Assembly (NCBI GenBank): GCA_014647715.1
Contig: BMPS01000003.1
Coordinates: 124,001-188,000, forward strand
DNA length: 64,000 nucleotides
Source of the DNA: Streptomyces cinereus
GTDB taxonomy: Bacteria; Pseudomonadota; Gammaproteobacteria; Pseudomonadales; Moraxellaceae
Direction: 5' to 3'
Shown here: piece after piece, positions 41,466 to 51,104 of the stretch
Position numbering within the stretch: position 1 is the first letter of the stretch
How the letters are laid out: each line of letters starts with the position of its first letter
Translations under genes and position numbers: made by a program
The notes under the pieces: model-generated
What the model saw: only the letters and a program-made list of their open reading frames with translations
Told to the model about the DNA's origin: nothing
Database searches by the model: none

Positions 41466-43900
41466 AAGAGATTATTGCTCAAGCTTATGATTATGCAAAA
41501 AAAATCGCGGCGTCAAAACAAAATCAAGGTTTCAAATTTATTGATTTGCATATATACACTGATGAAAATGGCAATTTCATTTATGCAAAACTAAGATTAA
41601 AAAATTCTGAAACAGGGGAAAAGTTTATTCGCTCAATTAGCATGGATGATAATGGAAATTGGCAAATGAAAGAGCCAAATTTTTCACAGCTTTACCCTGA
41701 AGGTAAAGGCTTAAAACCATTATATAGATTAGAAAAATTAGCGAAAAATACTAACCCCATCTACTTCTTTGAAGGTGAGCAAAAAGCAGATATAGCGGTT
41801 AAGCTTGGCTTCAATGGCACTACTACTGGTGGATGTGGTTCGCTTGATTCTCATTACTTGCAGTTACTATCCAATAAAGAAATATTTTTCTGGAGAGACA
41901 ATGATGAAGCAGGAAAAAAATATTTAATAAGTTTTTTGAAAGCATTGGTAGAGAATAAAATTGTGGATTCTAGTGAAATCGACATCAAAGTTATTGATGT
42001 CGACCAATTAGATTTACCACTTAAAGGCGATATAGTTGATTATGTAGAAAAATGTTACGTAGAGGGCGATGATGATTTAACAATCGCTCAAAAAATTAAG
42101 AACTTGCCCACCCTGACCGATGAGCAAGTTTATGATTTATTACCAAATGAAATCAAAAAGAATATATCACAAAAAGTAGATTTTGAAACTATTTTTGAAT
42201 TTGAAGGTGGTTTTTTTGAGCTACACCAAAATGGTTTATATTATGTTGTCTATGATAGGAAAGGTGAGGTCATACAAAAAACTTTCATATGCGCACCCCT
42301 GAAGGTTATTGCTCGTACTCGTGATGTGAATAATCAAAATTGGGGAATTTTATGCCAATGGAGCGATTTAGAAGGGATCGAACATACACACAATATATTA
42401 ATAAGTTTATTACACAAGGACAGTCGTGAATATCGTCAACCGCTCGCAAACAATGGATTAAATATTTCGACAGCGAAAAAATCTATTGAGTATTTGGATG
42501 GCTATTTGAACTTCCACCCAATTAAAAAAATTGCTTTGTGTGTTGATAAAGTTGGCTGGCATGGTAATCAGTTTGTTACGCCAAATAGAGTCTTTGGGCA
42601 AGGTGAATTAATTGTCTATCAGCATAATGCAGCTCAAAAAACGCATTATAAACAGAAAGGCAATCTTGAGAGTTGGCGTAAAGCAATATCAGAAAAAGTA
42701 GCCGAACAGTTTAAAATAGTGTTTGCTATTAGCATTGCATTTTCAGGTCAATTATTGCCATTGGTCAATGAAAATGGTGGTGGTTTCCATTTTGTGGGCT
42801 CATCGTCAAAAGGGAAATCCCTGACCTTAAAAATTGCTTGTGCAGTCTGGGGTTTGCCAAAAGAATATATACATTCTTGGCGTGCGACTAGCAATTCTCA
42901 AGAAAATATCGCTGCACAGCACAATCACGGCTTTATTGCACTTGATGAAATTAATTTAGCTAATCCATCTACTATCGGTGATGTGGTTTATATGCTTGCT
43001 GATGGTGAAGGCAAGGATAGGATGAGTAAAGATGGTCAAAATCGCCCAAAGATACGATGGCAAGTAATGTATCTTTCAACAGGAGAGGAGACATTAGAAT
43101 CCATTCAAAAACGGGCGGGCAAGACTACTAAGGCGGGTCAGGAGGTTCGTTTCATAAGTTTAGATGCAGTCACCAATGAACATTTGGGAATTTTCGATAC
43201 GCTAATTGATGGTTTTGAGTCTAGTGCAAAGCAGGCTGAATATCTTTCCCGAGCAACCATAGAACATTATGGGGTAGCAGGTCAAGAGTGGCTTGAGTTT
43301 ATAACCCATGATAAATCAATGATTGAAAAAAATGCTCTAAACTATATTGATGAGTTTTTGGAAAATTATAGTAATTTATCGAGTCAGGCTGGGCGTGTAG
43401 CTAGATTATTTGCAGTAGTTGCAGCCGCAGGCGAATTAGCAACACATGCAGGTATTACAGGTTGGTTACCTGGTACGGCTACCACAGCAGCTCAAAAATG
43501 TTTTGAAAATTGGCTTAGCAATTATGGGCAAGACACTGATCATGAGGAACAGCAGATTTTAAAACAAATCCGTTCGTTTATTCAACAACATGGCGAAAGT
43601 AGATTTTCCAACTGGAAAAGTGATGGATTTATCCAAAAAGTAAATAATCGTGTTGGCTATATACGTAATAATGACTATTTATTTTTTAAAGAAAATTTCG
43701 TTGAAGCTTGTGATGTATTTAATCAAAAACTGGTAATTCAAGTTTTAAAGAAACATAATTTATTGAAAACTAATGAAACTGGTAGAGATACGTTCAAGAT
43801 AATTGATAAAGAAGGTCAAAAAAGTGGTAGATACTATTATATAAGTAATACCATTTTGACTCTAGATACTGATAATCTGAATGCAAATATAAACAAGTAA
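41462..43900 (+). CDS. Toprim and DUF927 helicase-like replication protein
   Basis: About 812 residues from ATG 41462, whose ATGA overlaps the stop of the preceding gene; an ATG at 41447 would add five residues. The N-terminal region contains a Toprim-like part (IYFFEGEQKADIAVKLGFNG; EIFFWRDNDEAGKK). The C-terminal DUF927 domain is a superfamily-3-like ATPase with Walker A GSSSKGKS (Lys about 452) and Walker B FIALDEIN. Together with the CHC2 protein it makes a primase-helicase pair as in P4-like satellites and other integrated elements, likely acting at the island's origin. Confidence 0.85.
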   Translation: MKEIIAQAYDYAKKIAASKQNQGFKFIDLHIYTDENGNFIYAKLRLKNSETGEKFIRSISMDDNGNWQMKEPNFSQLYPEGKGLKPLYRLEKLAKNTNPIYFFEGEQKADIAVKLGFNGTTTGGCGSLDSHYLQLLSNKEIFFWRDNDEAGKKYLISFLKALVENKIVDSSEIDIKVIDVDQLDLPLKGDIVDYVEKCYVEGDDDLTIAQKIKNLPTLTDEQVYDLLPNEIKKNISQKVDFETIFEFEGGFFELHQNGLYYVVYDRKGEVIQKTFICAPLKVIARTRDVNNQNWGILCQWSDLEGIEHTHNILISLLHKDSREYRQPLANNGLNISTAKKSIEYLDGYLNFHPIKKIALCVDKVGWHGNQFVTPNRVFGQGELIVYQHNAAQKTHYKQKGNLESWRKAISEKVAEQFKIVFAISIAFSGQLLPLVNENGGGFHFVGSSSKGKSLTLKIACAVWGLPKEYIHSWRATSNSQENIAAQHNHGFIALDEINLANPSTIGDVVYMLADGEGKDRMSKDGQNRPKIRWQVMYLSTGEETLESIQKRAGKTTKAGQEVRFISLDAVTNEHLGIFDTLIDGFESSAKQAEYLSRATIEHYGVAGQEWLEFITHDKSMIEKNALNYIDEFLENYSNLSSQAGRVARLFAVVAAAGELATHAGITGWLPGTATTAAQKCFENWLSNYGQDTDHEEQQILKQIRSFIQQHGESRFSNWKSDGFIQKVNNRVGYIRNNDYLFFKENFVEACDVFNQKLVIQVLKKHNLLKTNETGRDTFKIIDKEGQKSGRYYYISNTILTLDTDNLNANINK

Positions 43901-44020
43901 TTATGTGATAAAGTTGATAACTACGAACACGGAATCTAAAGTTTGTTCCGTCTCTATTAAAGTTTAAAAAACGGTCTTATTTAAAGATAATATATTCTCA
44001 ATAAACAGAAGGAAAATTCT

Positions 44021-44554
44021 ATGACAACTTCAAACAAAGCACAATTTAAACATACTCCATTAGCTACTTTTAGCGATTTCAATGATGACTATTACGGCAC
44101 ATACGAGCATGAATATTTAGGTGATAAATATCTGCGTCATGAAGTTACAATCTACAATCACATGTTGCATAAAGCTAAAAAAAGAATTGCTGTTTTTCAA
44201 ACAGGAAATGATTTTATTGGTGGTGATTATGAAGCAATCAGTCCAAAAATAGAATTAAGCAGTGAAGGAGGTTCTGATGACTTTATAACCGCATTAGCAT
44301 TTGCTGATACAACTTACATCGAAAAAATGACTGATGAGAAGGCAATAGCTTTTGGAAGTGAATATGATTGTGATATTGAATCAGCAGACGAGCTAAAAGA
44401 GCTCAAATTACTGATTGATGAAAATTGTGAAAACGCCGTAGAGTATTTTAATAATCAATATGATAATGATGAATTCAATCAAAAAGCTGAAATTCTTAAT
44501 TCTGATGATAACGATATTATTTTTCTTAATTCTGATGATAACGATATTATTTAA
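44021..44554 (+). CDS. Very acidic hypothetical protein with C-terminal tandem duplication
   Basis: 177 residues, soluble, no signal peptide. By my count about 39 Asp/Glu against 14 Lys/Arg, giving a net charge near -25. The C terminus ends in a 10-residue unit (FLNSDDNDII-like) present twice because of an exact 30-bp DNA duplication. Good ribosome-binding site (AGAAGGA). No family recognised. High acidity and position in a defence island raise the possibility of a DNA-mimic or anti-restriction protein, but no ArdA or Ocr motif is identifiable. Confidence 0.6.
   Translation: MTTSNKAQFKHTPLATFSDFNDDYYGTYEHEYLGDKYLRHEVTIYNHMLHKAKKRIAVFQTGNDFIGGDYEAISPKIELSSEGGSDDFITALAFADTTYIEKMTDEKAIAFGSEYDCDIESADELKELKLLIDENCENAVEYFNNQYDNDEFNQKAEILNSDDNDIIFLNSDDNDII
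44493..44552 (+). repeat. Exact 30-bp tandem duplication inside the acidic gene
   Basis: Bases 44493-44522 are repeated at 44523-44552. The unit is a multiple of three, so the frame is kept and ten residues are duplicated. Confidence 0.9.
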
Positions 44555-44680
44555 AGTCGGTAGCGTTCAAAAAAATGTGTCATTCCCTTAAATTTATATC
44601 TAAACAGGAATGACACTTTACTAAATTCTAACTTCACCGAAAAACTGTACTGTAACTAACGGTTCTATAGTCATAACTGA

Positions 44681-44790
44681 ATTATAGTGAACAAGGTTGT
44701 TCGTGGTGAGCCTGTCGAACCATAACGACCGTTACCCTTCGACAAGCTCAGGGCGAGCGGTGCTTATTATAATTTAGGATTCACTATAAT
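44681..44790. mobile_element. MITE-like element with nested hairpin
   Basis: 110 bp with 11-bp terminal inverted repeats (ATTATAGTGAA / TTCACTATAAT). Inside, GAGCCTGTCGAA (44708-44719) pairs with TTCGACAAGCTC (44738-44749) with one mismatch; such TTCGACAAGCTC hairpins are common dispersed intergenic repeats. No coding capacity. It is the only structure I see in the 470-base gap between the acidic gene and the convergent minus-strand operon (44555-45025). Confidence 0.5.
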
Positions 44791-45025
44791 AACATCAATT
44801 GATAGACTGACATCTGAATGTTAATTTATTCCCTCTATTTTTACAAAAAAAGGCTAAGGAGTATTTAGTCTAAAACGGTGTTTAGTTCAGCATATCCCAA
44901 AAATCCCATATTTCCCAACCCATATAACTACGCTATTAATTGAACAATCTATAGTCAAATTGCCTAGATGTGATATTTATTTAATACAGTTTGAAATTAT
45001 AAGAGGATTTTGTTTTCTACTTAAA

Positions 45026-45715
45026 TTAATTATTCAACTTTTGAATGTGAGGCTTTAATGCTTTTATAAACTTATCTTTTTCCACTTTGATTATATTGTT
45101 ATATTCATTACTAGCTGAAGCTCCCATTAATAAATTAACAATTCGCCAAACTACAAGGGATGGGATTAACATTATAAATGTCGTAATTGTAGAATTTTCT
45201 ACCCAAGAGTTTATCTTTCTAAAAAACATTAAAAATAAAAAACCTACAATTATATATCTCAAAATTCTTTCCCTGTTTTTATACTTATTTTGGTAGAAAC
45301 TCGTTACATCTGGTGCAATAATTGAGGTCAGATTATTATAATTATACCAATATTTTCCTAGTGTTAAATTATTTACAATTAAATAAGGGCTACTTTGGTC
45401 ATTACAGCTAATCCAAACTAAATCAAGCTCATGACCTACTCTTAAGGCTATATCCCAATTAGTTAATCTAATGAGACGCTCTTTACCAGCATTATCATTT
45501 AAAAAAATTTCTAATGTTTTTGTATTAGTTGTATTTATTTTTATTGGATCAATATAATTTTGTTTAGTTAAATGATCATATCTACTACCACCACCCGAGC
45601 CAGTGGTTATTGATTCTGTTGAACCATTTACCTCTAAAACTGTGCCTCGCAAGTGATGAACAGTTGCGATTTTTTCATTACCCCCTATATCTATAAACTT
45701 TATTTTATTTTCCAC
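45026..45715 (-). CDS. Hypothetical membrane protein, last gene of the minus-strand cargo operon
   Basis: 229 residues. The N-terminal two-thirds are soluble, with a Gly/Ser-rich turn (ITTGSGGGSRYD) and short beta-rich motifs (IRLTNWDIALRVGHELDLVW). Two hydrophobic segments follow at about 147-165 and 173-193, then a basic helical tail. I have seen this overall pattern in unnamed proteobacterial proteins but know no function. It lies 75 bases after the secreted-protein gene, same strand, AT-rich like the rest of the island. Confidence 0.6.
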   Translation of the reverse strand: MENKIKFIDIGGNEKIATVHHLRGTVLEVNGSTESITTGSGGGSRYDHLTKQNYIDPIKINTTNTKTLEIFLNDNAGKERLIRLTNWDIALRVGHELDLVWISCNDQSSPYLIVNNLTLGKYWYNYNNLTSIIAPDVTSFYQNKYKNRERILRYIIVGFLFLMFFRKINSWVENSTITTFIMLIPSLVVWRIVNLLMGASASNEYNNIIKVEKDKFIKALKPHIQKLNN

Positions 45716-45790
45716 ATTTACCTCTTAAAATTCTAATATTGAATGTCATTTTTAAATAAAATCTGATAGTTGATTAAAACTAAGTAAAAG

Positions 45791-46315
45791 CTAGGGCTGT
45801 AATTCATAATCATAAACAAACCCTGCTCCAAGCATTTCATCATTGCTAAAAGTATAGCAAAGTGGTTTACCTTGACTTTCAGAACTCATAGCTGATCTGT
45901 AAGCTGAATAATCACCTTCAAAACAAAGTTTGTTTGAGTTTTTATTAAACATATATTTTTGCTTTTTCGTGGTTTTTATCTTTGGGTTTGGCGATGACAA
46001 TGGCTGGAATGCCCCTTGTTCAGTATATACTTCCTTGGTAGTTTTATTAATCACCACAATTCTGTCACCACCTTTACCTTTGAAAATATGCAATACTTTA
46101 TTACCATCAAAATTTGCAGGGGTTGATTTAGCAATTTTGGCATACGATTGTATCAAACTATCAGAGCAAAAGTTTTGATCATACTCATCCATATCCCCAT
46201 GCACACACTCATCAACAGTAACACCGAACTTAGACTTTCCTTGTGCATTAGCATTCTGCGTTAGACCTAAAATAGAAATGATAATGACAGCGGTGGAAGT
46301 AAATTTAATGCTCAT
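45791..46315 (-). CDS. Secreted/periplasmic hypothetical protein
   Basis: From the ATG at 46315 (preceded by AAAAGGA) the product is 174 residues with a Sec signal peptide (MSIKFTSTAVIIISILGL, cleavage after NANA). A start at 46336 would add seven residues before the signal. The mature part is about 150 residues with four cysteines (ECVHGD, NFCSD, KLCFEGD, PLCYTF), which could form two disulfides. No known domain. Third gene of a four-gene minus-strand set. Confidence 0.6.
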   Translation of the reverse strand: MSIKFTSTAVIIISILGLTQNANAQGKSKFGVTVDECVHGDMDEYDQNFCSDSLIQSYAKIAKSTPANFDGNKVLHIFKGKGGDRIVVINKTTKEVYTEQGAFQPLSSPNPKIKTTKKQKYMFNKNSNKLCFEGDYSAYRSAMSSESQGKPLCYTFSNDEMLGAGFVYDYELQP

Positions 46316-46351
46316 TTTTAAAATATCCTTTTCCATTAAAATTTAAAAATA

Positions 46352-46957
46352 TTATGCAGCAGCAACAACTTTGCAACTAACGACAGTACCTTTACCTGAT
46401 TTACCTTTTTTAAGGCTAACAGAATGCTCATAGGTTTCAGTAGATTTCAAATCATATTGGCTAGGTATGTGATACTCTTTAGCCATCCCAAAACCACCAG
46501 AGGTAATATCAGACTGGTAATTTGAAAATTTACCGAACTTTGGTTCAAGGATCGCTTGTGTCGTAACATAAGTTGTTGGGGTATATAATTTCACATTCAT
46601 CATACCGCCTGACCAATCTGCACTACTGACATCAACTTGAGAAATTGGTAACCCTAATAAACTAATAGATTTTTTAGGAATATATGTCGTTTTATTTGGC
46701 GCATCGCCACCATCATCATTTTGCTTGCCCTTTGCTTCTTTAAACAATGCTTTAAACTGAGGACTTTTTAATAATTTTAGATGCTCAGTGACATAATTTT
46801 TAGTTGACTGGCTTTTGCTCGGTTGTTTAAACAACATATTATTAAAACAGCTCAAATAATTATATTCACTATCAGGTAGATTCAAGTTGTTGGCAGCAAA
46901 GCTACTTTGAGCCAAAGCCAATAAACTAACTACTGTCATTAACTTTTTCATAAACAT
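46352..46957 (-). CDS. Secreted/periplasmic hypothetical protein
   Basis: 201 residues with a clear signal peptide (MKKLMTVVSLLALAQSSFA, cleavage before ANNLN). The mature domain is about 180 residues, Lys/Ser/Thr/Gly-rich, probably beta-rich toward the end (SVSLKKGKSGKGTVVSCKVV), with only two cysteines. An ATG two codons downstream (MKKLM) is the likelier start. No family recognised. Spaced 14 and 15 bases from its neighbours. Confidence 0.6.
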   Translation of the reverse strand: MFMKKLMTVVSLLALAQSSFAANNLNLPDSEYNYLSCFNNMLFKQPSKSQSTKNYVTEHLKLLKSPQFKALFKEAKGKQNDDGGDAPNKTTYIPKKSISLLGLPISQVDVSSADWSGGMMNVKLYTPTTYVTTQAILEPKFGKFSNYQSDITSGGFGMAKEYHIPSQYDLKSTETYEHSVSLKKGKSGKGTVVSCKVVAAA

Positions 46958-46971
46958 TTATCCTTAAATTT

Positions 46972-47430
46972 TTATCGAACGTTATATCCAAACTTCTTAA
47001 TGCCTTTGTCTAAGTCACCTTTATAGCTATGGCATAATTGCATATAGAGTATGGCACGGTGAGCTAATATAGAATCCATGCCAGTATTGGGGTGTAATGG
47101 CAGATTGTCAGTATCCTCATCATCAACCTGAATCGTTGGATGGGTTTTTGAACAAGTAAGAGCATACCGATGAGATTCGTTATTCCATTTAACTTTACCG
47201 TTAGGATATTTGTCCCCACCTAAGATATTGACTAGAATCGTAGATTCAGTAGGTGTTTTCTCAACAAGTTTAAAGCCAGTTACTTTAGTAGCAATACAGG
47301 GACTACGATCACAAATATCATGTCGATAATTTGGTTTAGCAGCAGTGTGGTTAAAAAATGAAGGAGCTGCCTGAGCTATTACACTCGCAGACATAAATAA
47401 TCCAAATAACATTTTTTTCATCGTATTCAT
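46972..47430 (-). CDS. Secreted/periplasmic hypothetical protein, first gene of the operon
   Basis: 152 residues with signal peptide (MKKMLFGLFMSASVIAQA, cleavage before APSFF). The mature protein has cysteine pairs (DICDRSPC, and ALTCSKTHP / MQLCHSY), suggesting periplasmic disulfides. A GGAG motif lies upstream on the minus strand. It is divergent from hsdM across a 213-base gap. No homologous family comes to mind, so its link to the defence genes is unknown. Confidence 0.6.
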   Translation of the reverse strand: MNTMKKMLFGLFMSASVIAQAAPSFFNHTAAKPNYRHDICDRSPCIATKVTGFKLVEKTPTESTILVNILGGDKYPNGKVKWNNESHRYALTCSKTHPTIQVDDEDTDNLPLHPNTGMDSILAHRAILYMQLCHSYKGDLDKGIKKFGYNVR

Positions 47431-47643
47431 TCCTCTCCTTAATTTATAAACTTTAGTATATCAATAAAATATTTAAAGACAATGACAATTAAAAACATTA
47501 CTGTAACAATTAGATTAATTGTTACTTAAATTTACAATTATGAGATTTAGCGAGTTGGATTTGGTAAAAAAATTATTTTTTGATAGATATATAAATGCAC
47601 TGATATACTACTCAGGAATGATTTAATAATTGAAAGGTATGTT

Positions 47644-50034
47644 ATGAACCACGCTGTACACAACAAATTAGTTGCATTTATTTGGTCAATCGCAGACGAT
47701 TGTTTGCGAGATGTGTATGTGCGAGGCAAATATCGTGATGTCATATTGCCCATGACTGTGCTAAGACGTTTAGATAGTATTCTTGAACCGACCAAACAAG
47801 CTGTACTTGATGAAGTTGCGTTTCAAAAAGAGGAAGGATTTCATGAACCTGATATTGATGGTTTATGCGATGCGTCAGGATATGTATTCTATAATGCGAG
47901 TAAATGGACGTTAAAAACCCTAAGAGAATCAACTAGTAATAATCAGCAACTATTACTCTCAAACTTTGAGGAGTATCTCAACGGCTATAGTGATAATGTC
48001 AAAGATATTTTGGTGCGGTTTAAATTGCTTGAACAAATCAAACACATGGCAAACAAAAATGTACTGCATGATGTTTTAGAAAAATTCGTATCACCTTATC
48101 TCAATCTATCACCGATTGACCAATATGACCCACAGGGTAATCTACTACCAGCTCTTACCAATCTTGGCATGGGTTACGTATTTGAGGAGTTAATACGCAG
48201 ATTCAATGAGGAAAATAATGAGGAAGCAGGCGAGCACTTTACCCCTCGTGAAGTAATTGAATTAATGACCCACCTTGTATTTGACCCCATTAAAGATAAT
48301 TTGCCAAAAACGTTGACTGTCTATGACCCTGCTTGCGGTAGTGGTGGTATGTTGACAGAATCACAAAATTTCATTCATGAAAAATACCCCTTAGCTGATA
48401 CACAACGCACCATTGAGCTCTATGGCAAAGAAATTAATGATGAAACTTACGCTATTTGTAAATCTGACATGATGATTAAAGGCGATAATCCTGAGAACAT
48501 CCGTGTGGGTTCTACGCTCTCAACGAATGAGTTCGCAGGTACGCATTTTGATTTTATGCTCTCTAATCCACCCTATGGCAAAAGTTGGGCTGGCGAGAAA
48601 AAGAATATCTACGGTAATGATGGCAAAACCGTCGTTGATGAACGCTTTATTGTCACGTTGAAAGACTATTGGAATGCACCACAAGTTGTCGATGCCACAC
48701 CACGCTCCAGTGATGGGCAGTTGCTATTTCTGATGGAAATGGTCAGCAAAATGAAGTCAGCAAGTGATACAAGTGTTGGCTCTCGTATTGCATCTGTCCA
48801 TAATGGCTCGAGCCTATTCACAGGTGATGCAGGAAGTGGAGAGAGTAATATCCGCCGTCATATTATCGAAAATGATTGGCTAGATGCAATTATCCAATTA
48901 CCTAACAATTTATTCTACAATACAGGTATTACTACCTATATTTGGTTACTATCCAATAATAAGCCTAGCAACCGAAAAGGCAAAGTCCAACTCATTGATG
49001 CAAGCCAAATGTATCGCAAACTCAAAAAGAATTTGGGTAGCAAAAACTGTGAATTTAGCCTCCAAGATATTGCAACTATTATCAAAACCTACCTTGAGAT
49101 GGATACAATAAAAGGTCAATTAAACGATAAAGGCGAACCCACAGGCATAGCCAGCCAAGTTTTTGACAATCATGATTTCGGCTACTATAAAATCAACATC
49201 GAACGCCCTGACCGCCGTCACGCCCAATTTAGCGATGAATTAATTGCCAAATTACGCTTTGATAATGGCTTACTAGATAGTATGAGTGAGTTATATAGCA
49301 AGTACGGTAATGAGGTCTATCAAAAAGATTTTTATTCCAAAAACAAAGATGAATTAAAAAAATGGGTGGAGTCCGACGAATTAGGGCTCAATCCTGCTCA
49401 GCGCAAAAAGGTGCTAGATGTAGATGTCTGGAACAATCAACTAGCTATCTTAAATCACGCCAAAACACTACAACAAGCAATTGGTAGTGAGTTATACACC
49501 GATTATAACGCATTCGTAAAACGCGTAGATGAGACGCTTAAAGCTAGTAACACTAAACTTAAAGCCACAGAGCGTAAGCAAATCCTTGATGCGGTCAGTT
49601 GGTATGATGAAACAGGCGAAAAGGTTATCAAATCAAACAGCGTATTTAAAGCCGATAAAATTCAAGAGCTCTGTGAGCGTTTTGGTTGCGAAAAATCGCA
49701 ACTAGCCGATTTTGGTTATTATCTTGCCAAAGATGTGGGCGTTACCGATGCTAAAGCCGACCAGTATGTAGTGTATGAAACTAGTAGCGAGCTGCGTGAT
49801 AGCGAGTCGATACCGTTAGGACAGTCGATTTATGAATACTTTTTAGCGGAAGTACGCCCCCATGTGAATGAAGCATGGCTAGATATGGATAGCGTTAAGA
49901 TAGGCTATGAAATCAGTTTTAATAAGTATTTTTACCAGCATAAGCCATTACGCAGTCTTGAGGAAGTAGCTGGCGAGTTGCTACAGCTTGATAAAGAAGC
50001 GGATGGCTTGATTCGTGATATTTTGAGAATCTAG
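47644..50034 (+). CDS. hsdM: Type I restriction-modification system, DNA methyltransferase subunit
   Basis: 796 residues. An N-terminal HsdM helical domain (about 10-150, with YRDVILPMTVLRRLD), then the N6-adenine methyltransferase fold: SAM-binding DPACGSGGM (about 228) and catalytic NPPY (308-311). The C-terminal part (about 530-796) is roughly 270 residues longer than in the E. coli enzyme and is helical and charged, a form seen in one branch of type I M subunits. It works with HsdS to methylate the host sites. First gene of hsdM-abi-hsdS-DUF3800-toxin-like-hsdR. Confidence 0.95.
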   Translation: MNHAVHNKLVAFIWSIADDCLRDVYVRGKYRDVILPMTVLRRLDSILEPTKQAVLDEVAFQKEEGFHEPDIDGLCDASGYVFYNASKWTLKTLRESTSNNQQLLLSNFEEYLNGYSDNVKDILVRFKLLEQIKHMANKNVLHDVLEKFVSPYLNLSPIDQYDPQGNLLPALTNLGMGYVFEELIRRFNEENNEEAGEHFTPREVIELMTHLVFDPIKDNLPKTLTVYDPACGSGGMLTESQNFIHEKYPLADTQRTIELYGKEINDETYAICKSDMMIKGDNPENIRVGSTLSTNEFAGTHFDFMLSNPPYGKSWAGEKKNIYGNDGKTVVDERFIVTLKDYWNAPQVVDATPRSSDGQLLFLMEMVSKMKSASDTSVGSRIASVHNGSSLFTGDAGSGESNIRRHIIENDWLDAIIQLPNNLFYNTGITTYIWLLSNNKPSNRKGKVQLIDASQMYRKLKKNLGSKNCEFSLQDIATIIKTYLEMDTIKGQLNDKGEPTGIASQVFDNHDFGYYKINIERPDRRHAQFSDELIAKLRFDNGLLDSMSELYSKYGNEVYQKDFYSKNKDELKKWVESDELGLNPAQRKKVLDVDVWNNQLAILNHAKTLQQAIGSELYTDYNAFVKRVDETLKASNTKLKATERKQILDAVSWYDETGEKVIKSNSVFKADKIQELCERFGCEKSQLADFGYYLAKDVGVTDAKADQYVVYETSSELRDSESIPLGQSIYEYFLAEVRPHVNEAWLDMDSVKIGYEISFNKYFYQHKPLRSLEEVAGELLQLDKEADGLIRDILRI

Positions 50035-50148
50035 CTACGCTAAAGAAATATAAATATTATAGCATGACAAGTTCTGTCGTTTCCTATACCTTTCTACTAC
50101 TTCAAAAAAAACGATGTTAAAATGGTGAAAATTTTTATAAGGCAAAGT

Positions 50149-51072
50149 ATGCAAGCAAGCGTAACTCTCAAGCCGTACAAAAGCTTTCAGGAACAGTTAG
50201 AAATTCTGAAAGCAAGGGGCTTGATTATTGATGATGAAAGTAAGGCTTTGGGATATTTACAAACACTTGGTTATTATCGGTTCAGTGGATATTTTTATCC
50301 TTTTAGAGTGATAGAAAACGGAAAAAGATTAGATACTTTTCTGCCCGATACTCATTTTCAAACAGTTAAAGATTTATATATGTTTGATAAAAAGTTGCGT
50401 CAACTAGCCTTAGATGCATTAGAACGTATTGAAGTAGCGATGCGAGTGCAAATTGTTTATCAGCTTGCTAAACGTAGCCAAACTGCCTATTTAGACGCTA
50501 ATAATTTTGATAAAGAGTTTGACCATGCAGACTGGTTGTATAGATTCAATAAAAAATTGAAAGATCATAAAAAAAATGATTTTGTTAAACATAATTTAAA
50601 CGTTTATGGTGTATTACCGATGTGGGTTGCTTGTGAGATATGGGACTTTGGTGCTATGTCCAAGATGTATGAAGGAATACAATCAACAGATAAAGAAAAA
50701 ATAGCTTCTTATTTTAATTTTGCAGGAGCAAAACAGTTAGAATCTTTACTTAAATCTTTTAACTTTATTCGCAATATTTCTGCTCATTACTCTAGGCTAT
50801 GGAATAGAATAATGGTGCAAAAATTTTCACTCAAAGGTGATGAGTTTGAATCTGATACCAATTGGCAAAAGTTTTCAGTAAATAGAACTTTCATATATTT
50901 TTGTTTAATGAAACGAATGCTTGATATTCTTTGCCCAAATTCTCAATGGGGAAATCGCTTTCTAGAAGCTTTAGAGGAATTTCCTGCTTGTTCGAATAAT
51001 GCGATTAGCTTAAAAGATTTAGGATTAACCGTATCAATAGAGGAACTGAAAAAGTGGGATTTATGGAAATGA
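50149..51072 (+). CDS. Abi_2 (AbiD/AbiF) family abortive-infection protein
   Basis: 307 residues from ATG 50149 (AAGG upstream; an ATG at 50122 would add nine). Matches the Abi_2 family: an N-terminal YKSFQEQLEILKARGLII block, LGYYRFSGYFYPF, and FDKKLRQLALDALERIEVAMR. The C-terminal RNISAHYSRLWNR holds the RxxxxH HEPN ribonuclease motif (Arg 208, His 213). Such proteins are thought to act as phage-triggered RNases that stop growth. It sits between hsdM and hsdS on the same strand, and a structured RNA candidate follows directly. Confidence 0.88.
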   Translation: MQASVTLKPYKSFQEQLEILKARGLIIDDESKALGYLQTLGYYRFSGYFYPFRVIENGKRLDTFLPDTHFQTVKDLYMFDKKLRQLALDALERIEVAMRVQIVYQLAKRSQTAYLDANNFDKEFDHADWLYRFNKKLKDHKKNDFVKHNLNVYGVLPMWVACEIWDFGAMSKMYEGIQSTDKEKIASYFNFAGAKQLESLLKSFNFIRNISAHYSRLWNRIMVQKFSLKGDEFESDTNWQKFSVNRTFIYFCLMKRMLDILCPNSQWGNRFLEALEEFPACSNNAISLKDLGLTVSIEELKKWDLWK

Positions 51073-51104
51073 TTTCTATTCTATATTTTTCATAGTTCCA
51101 AAAA

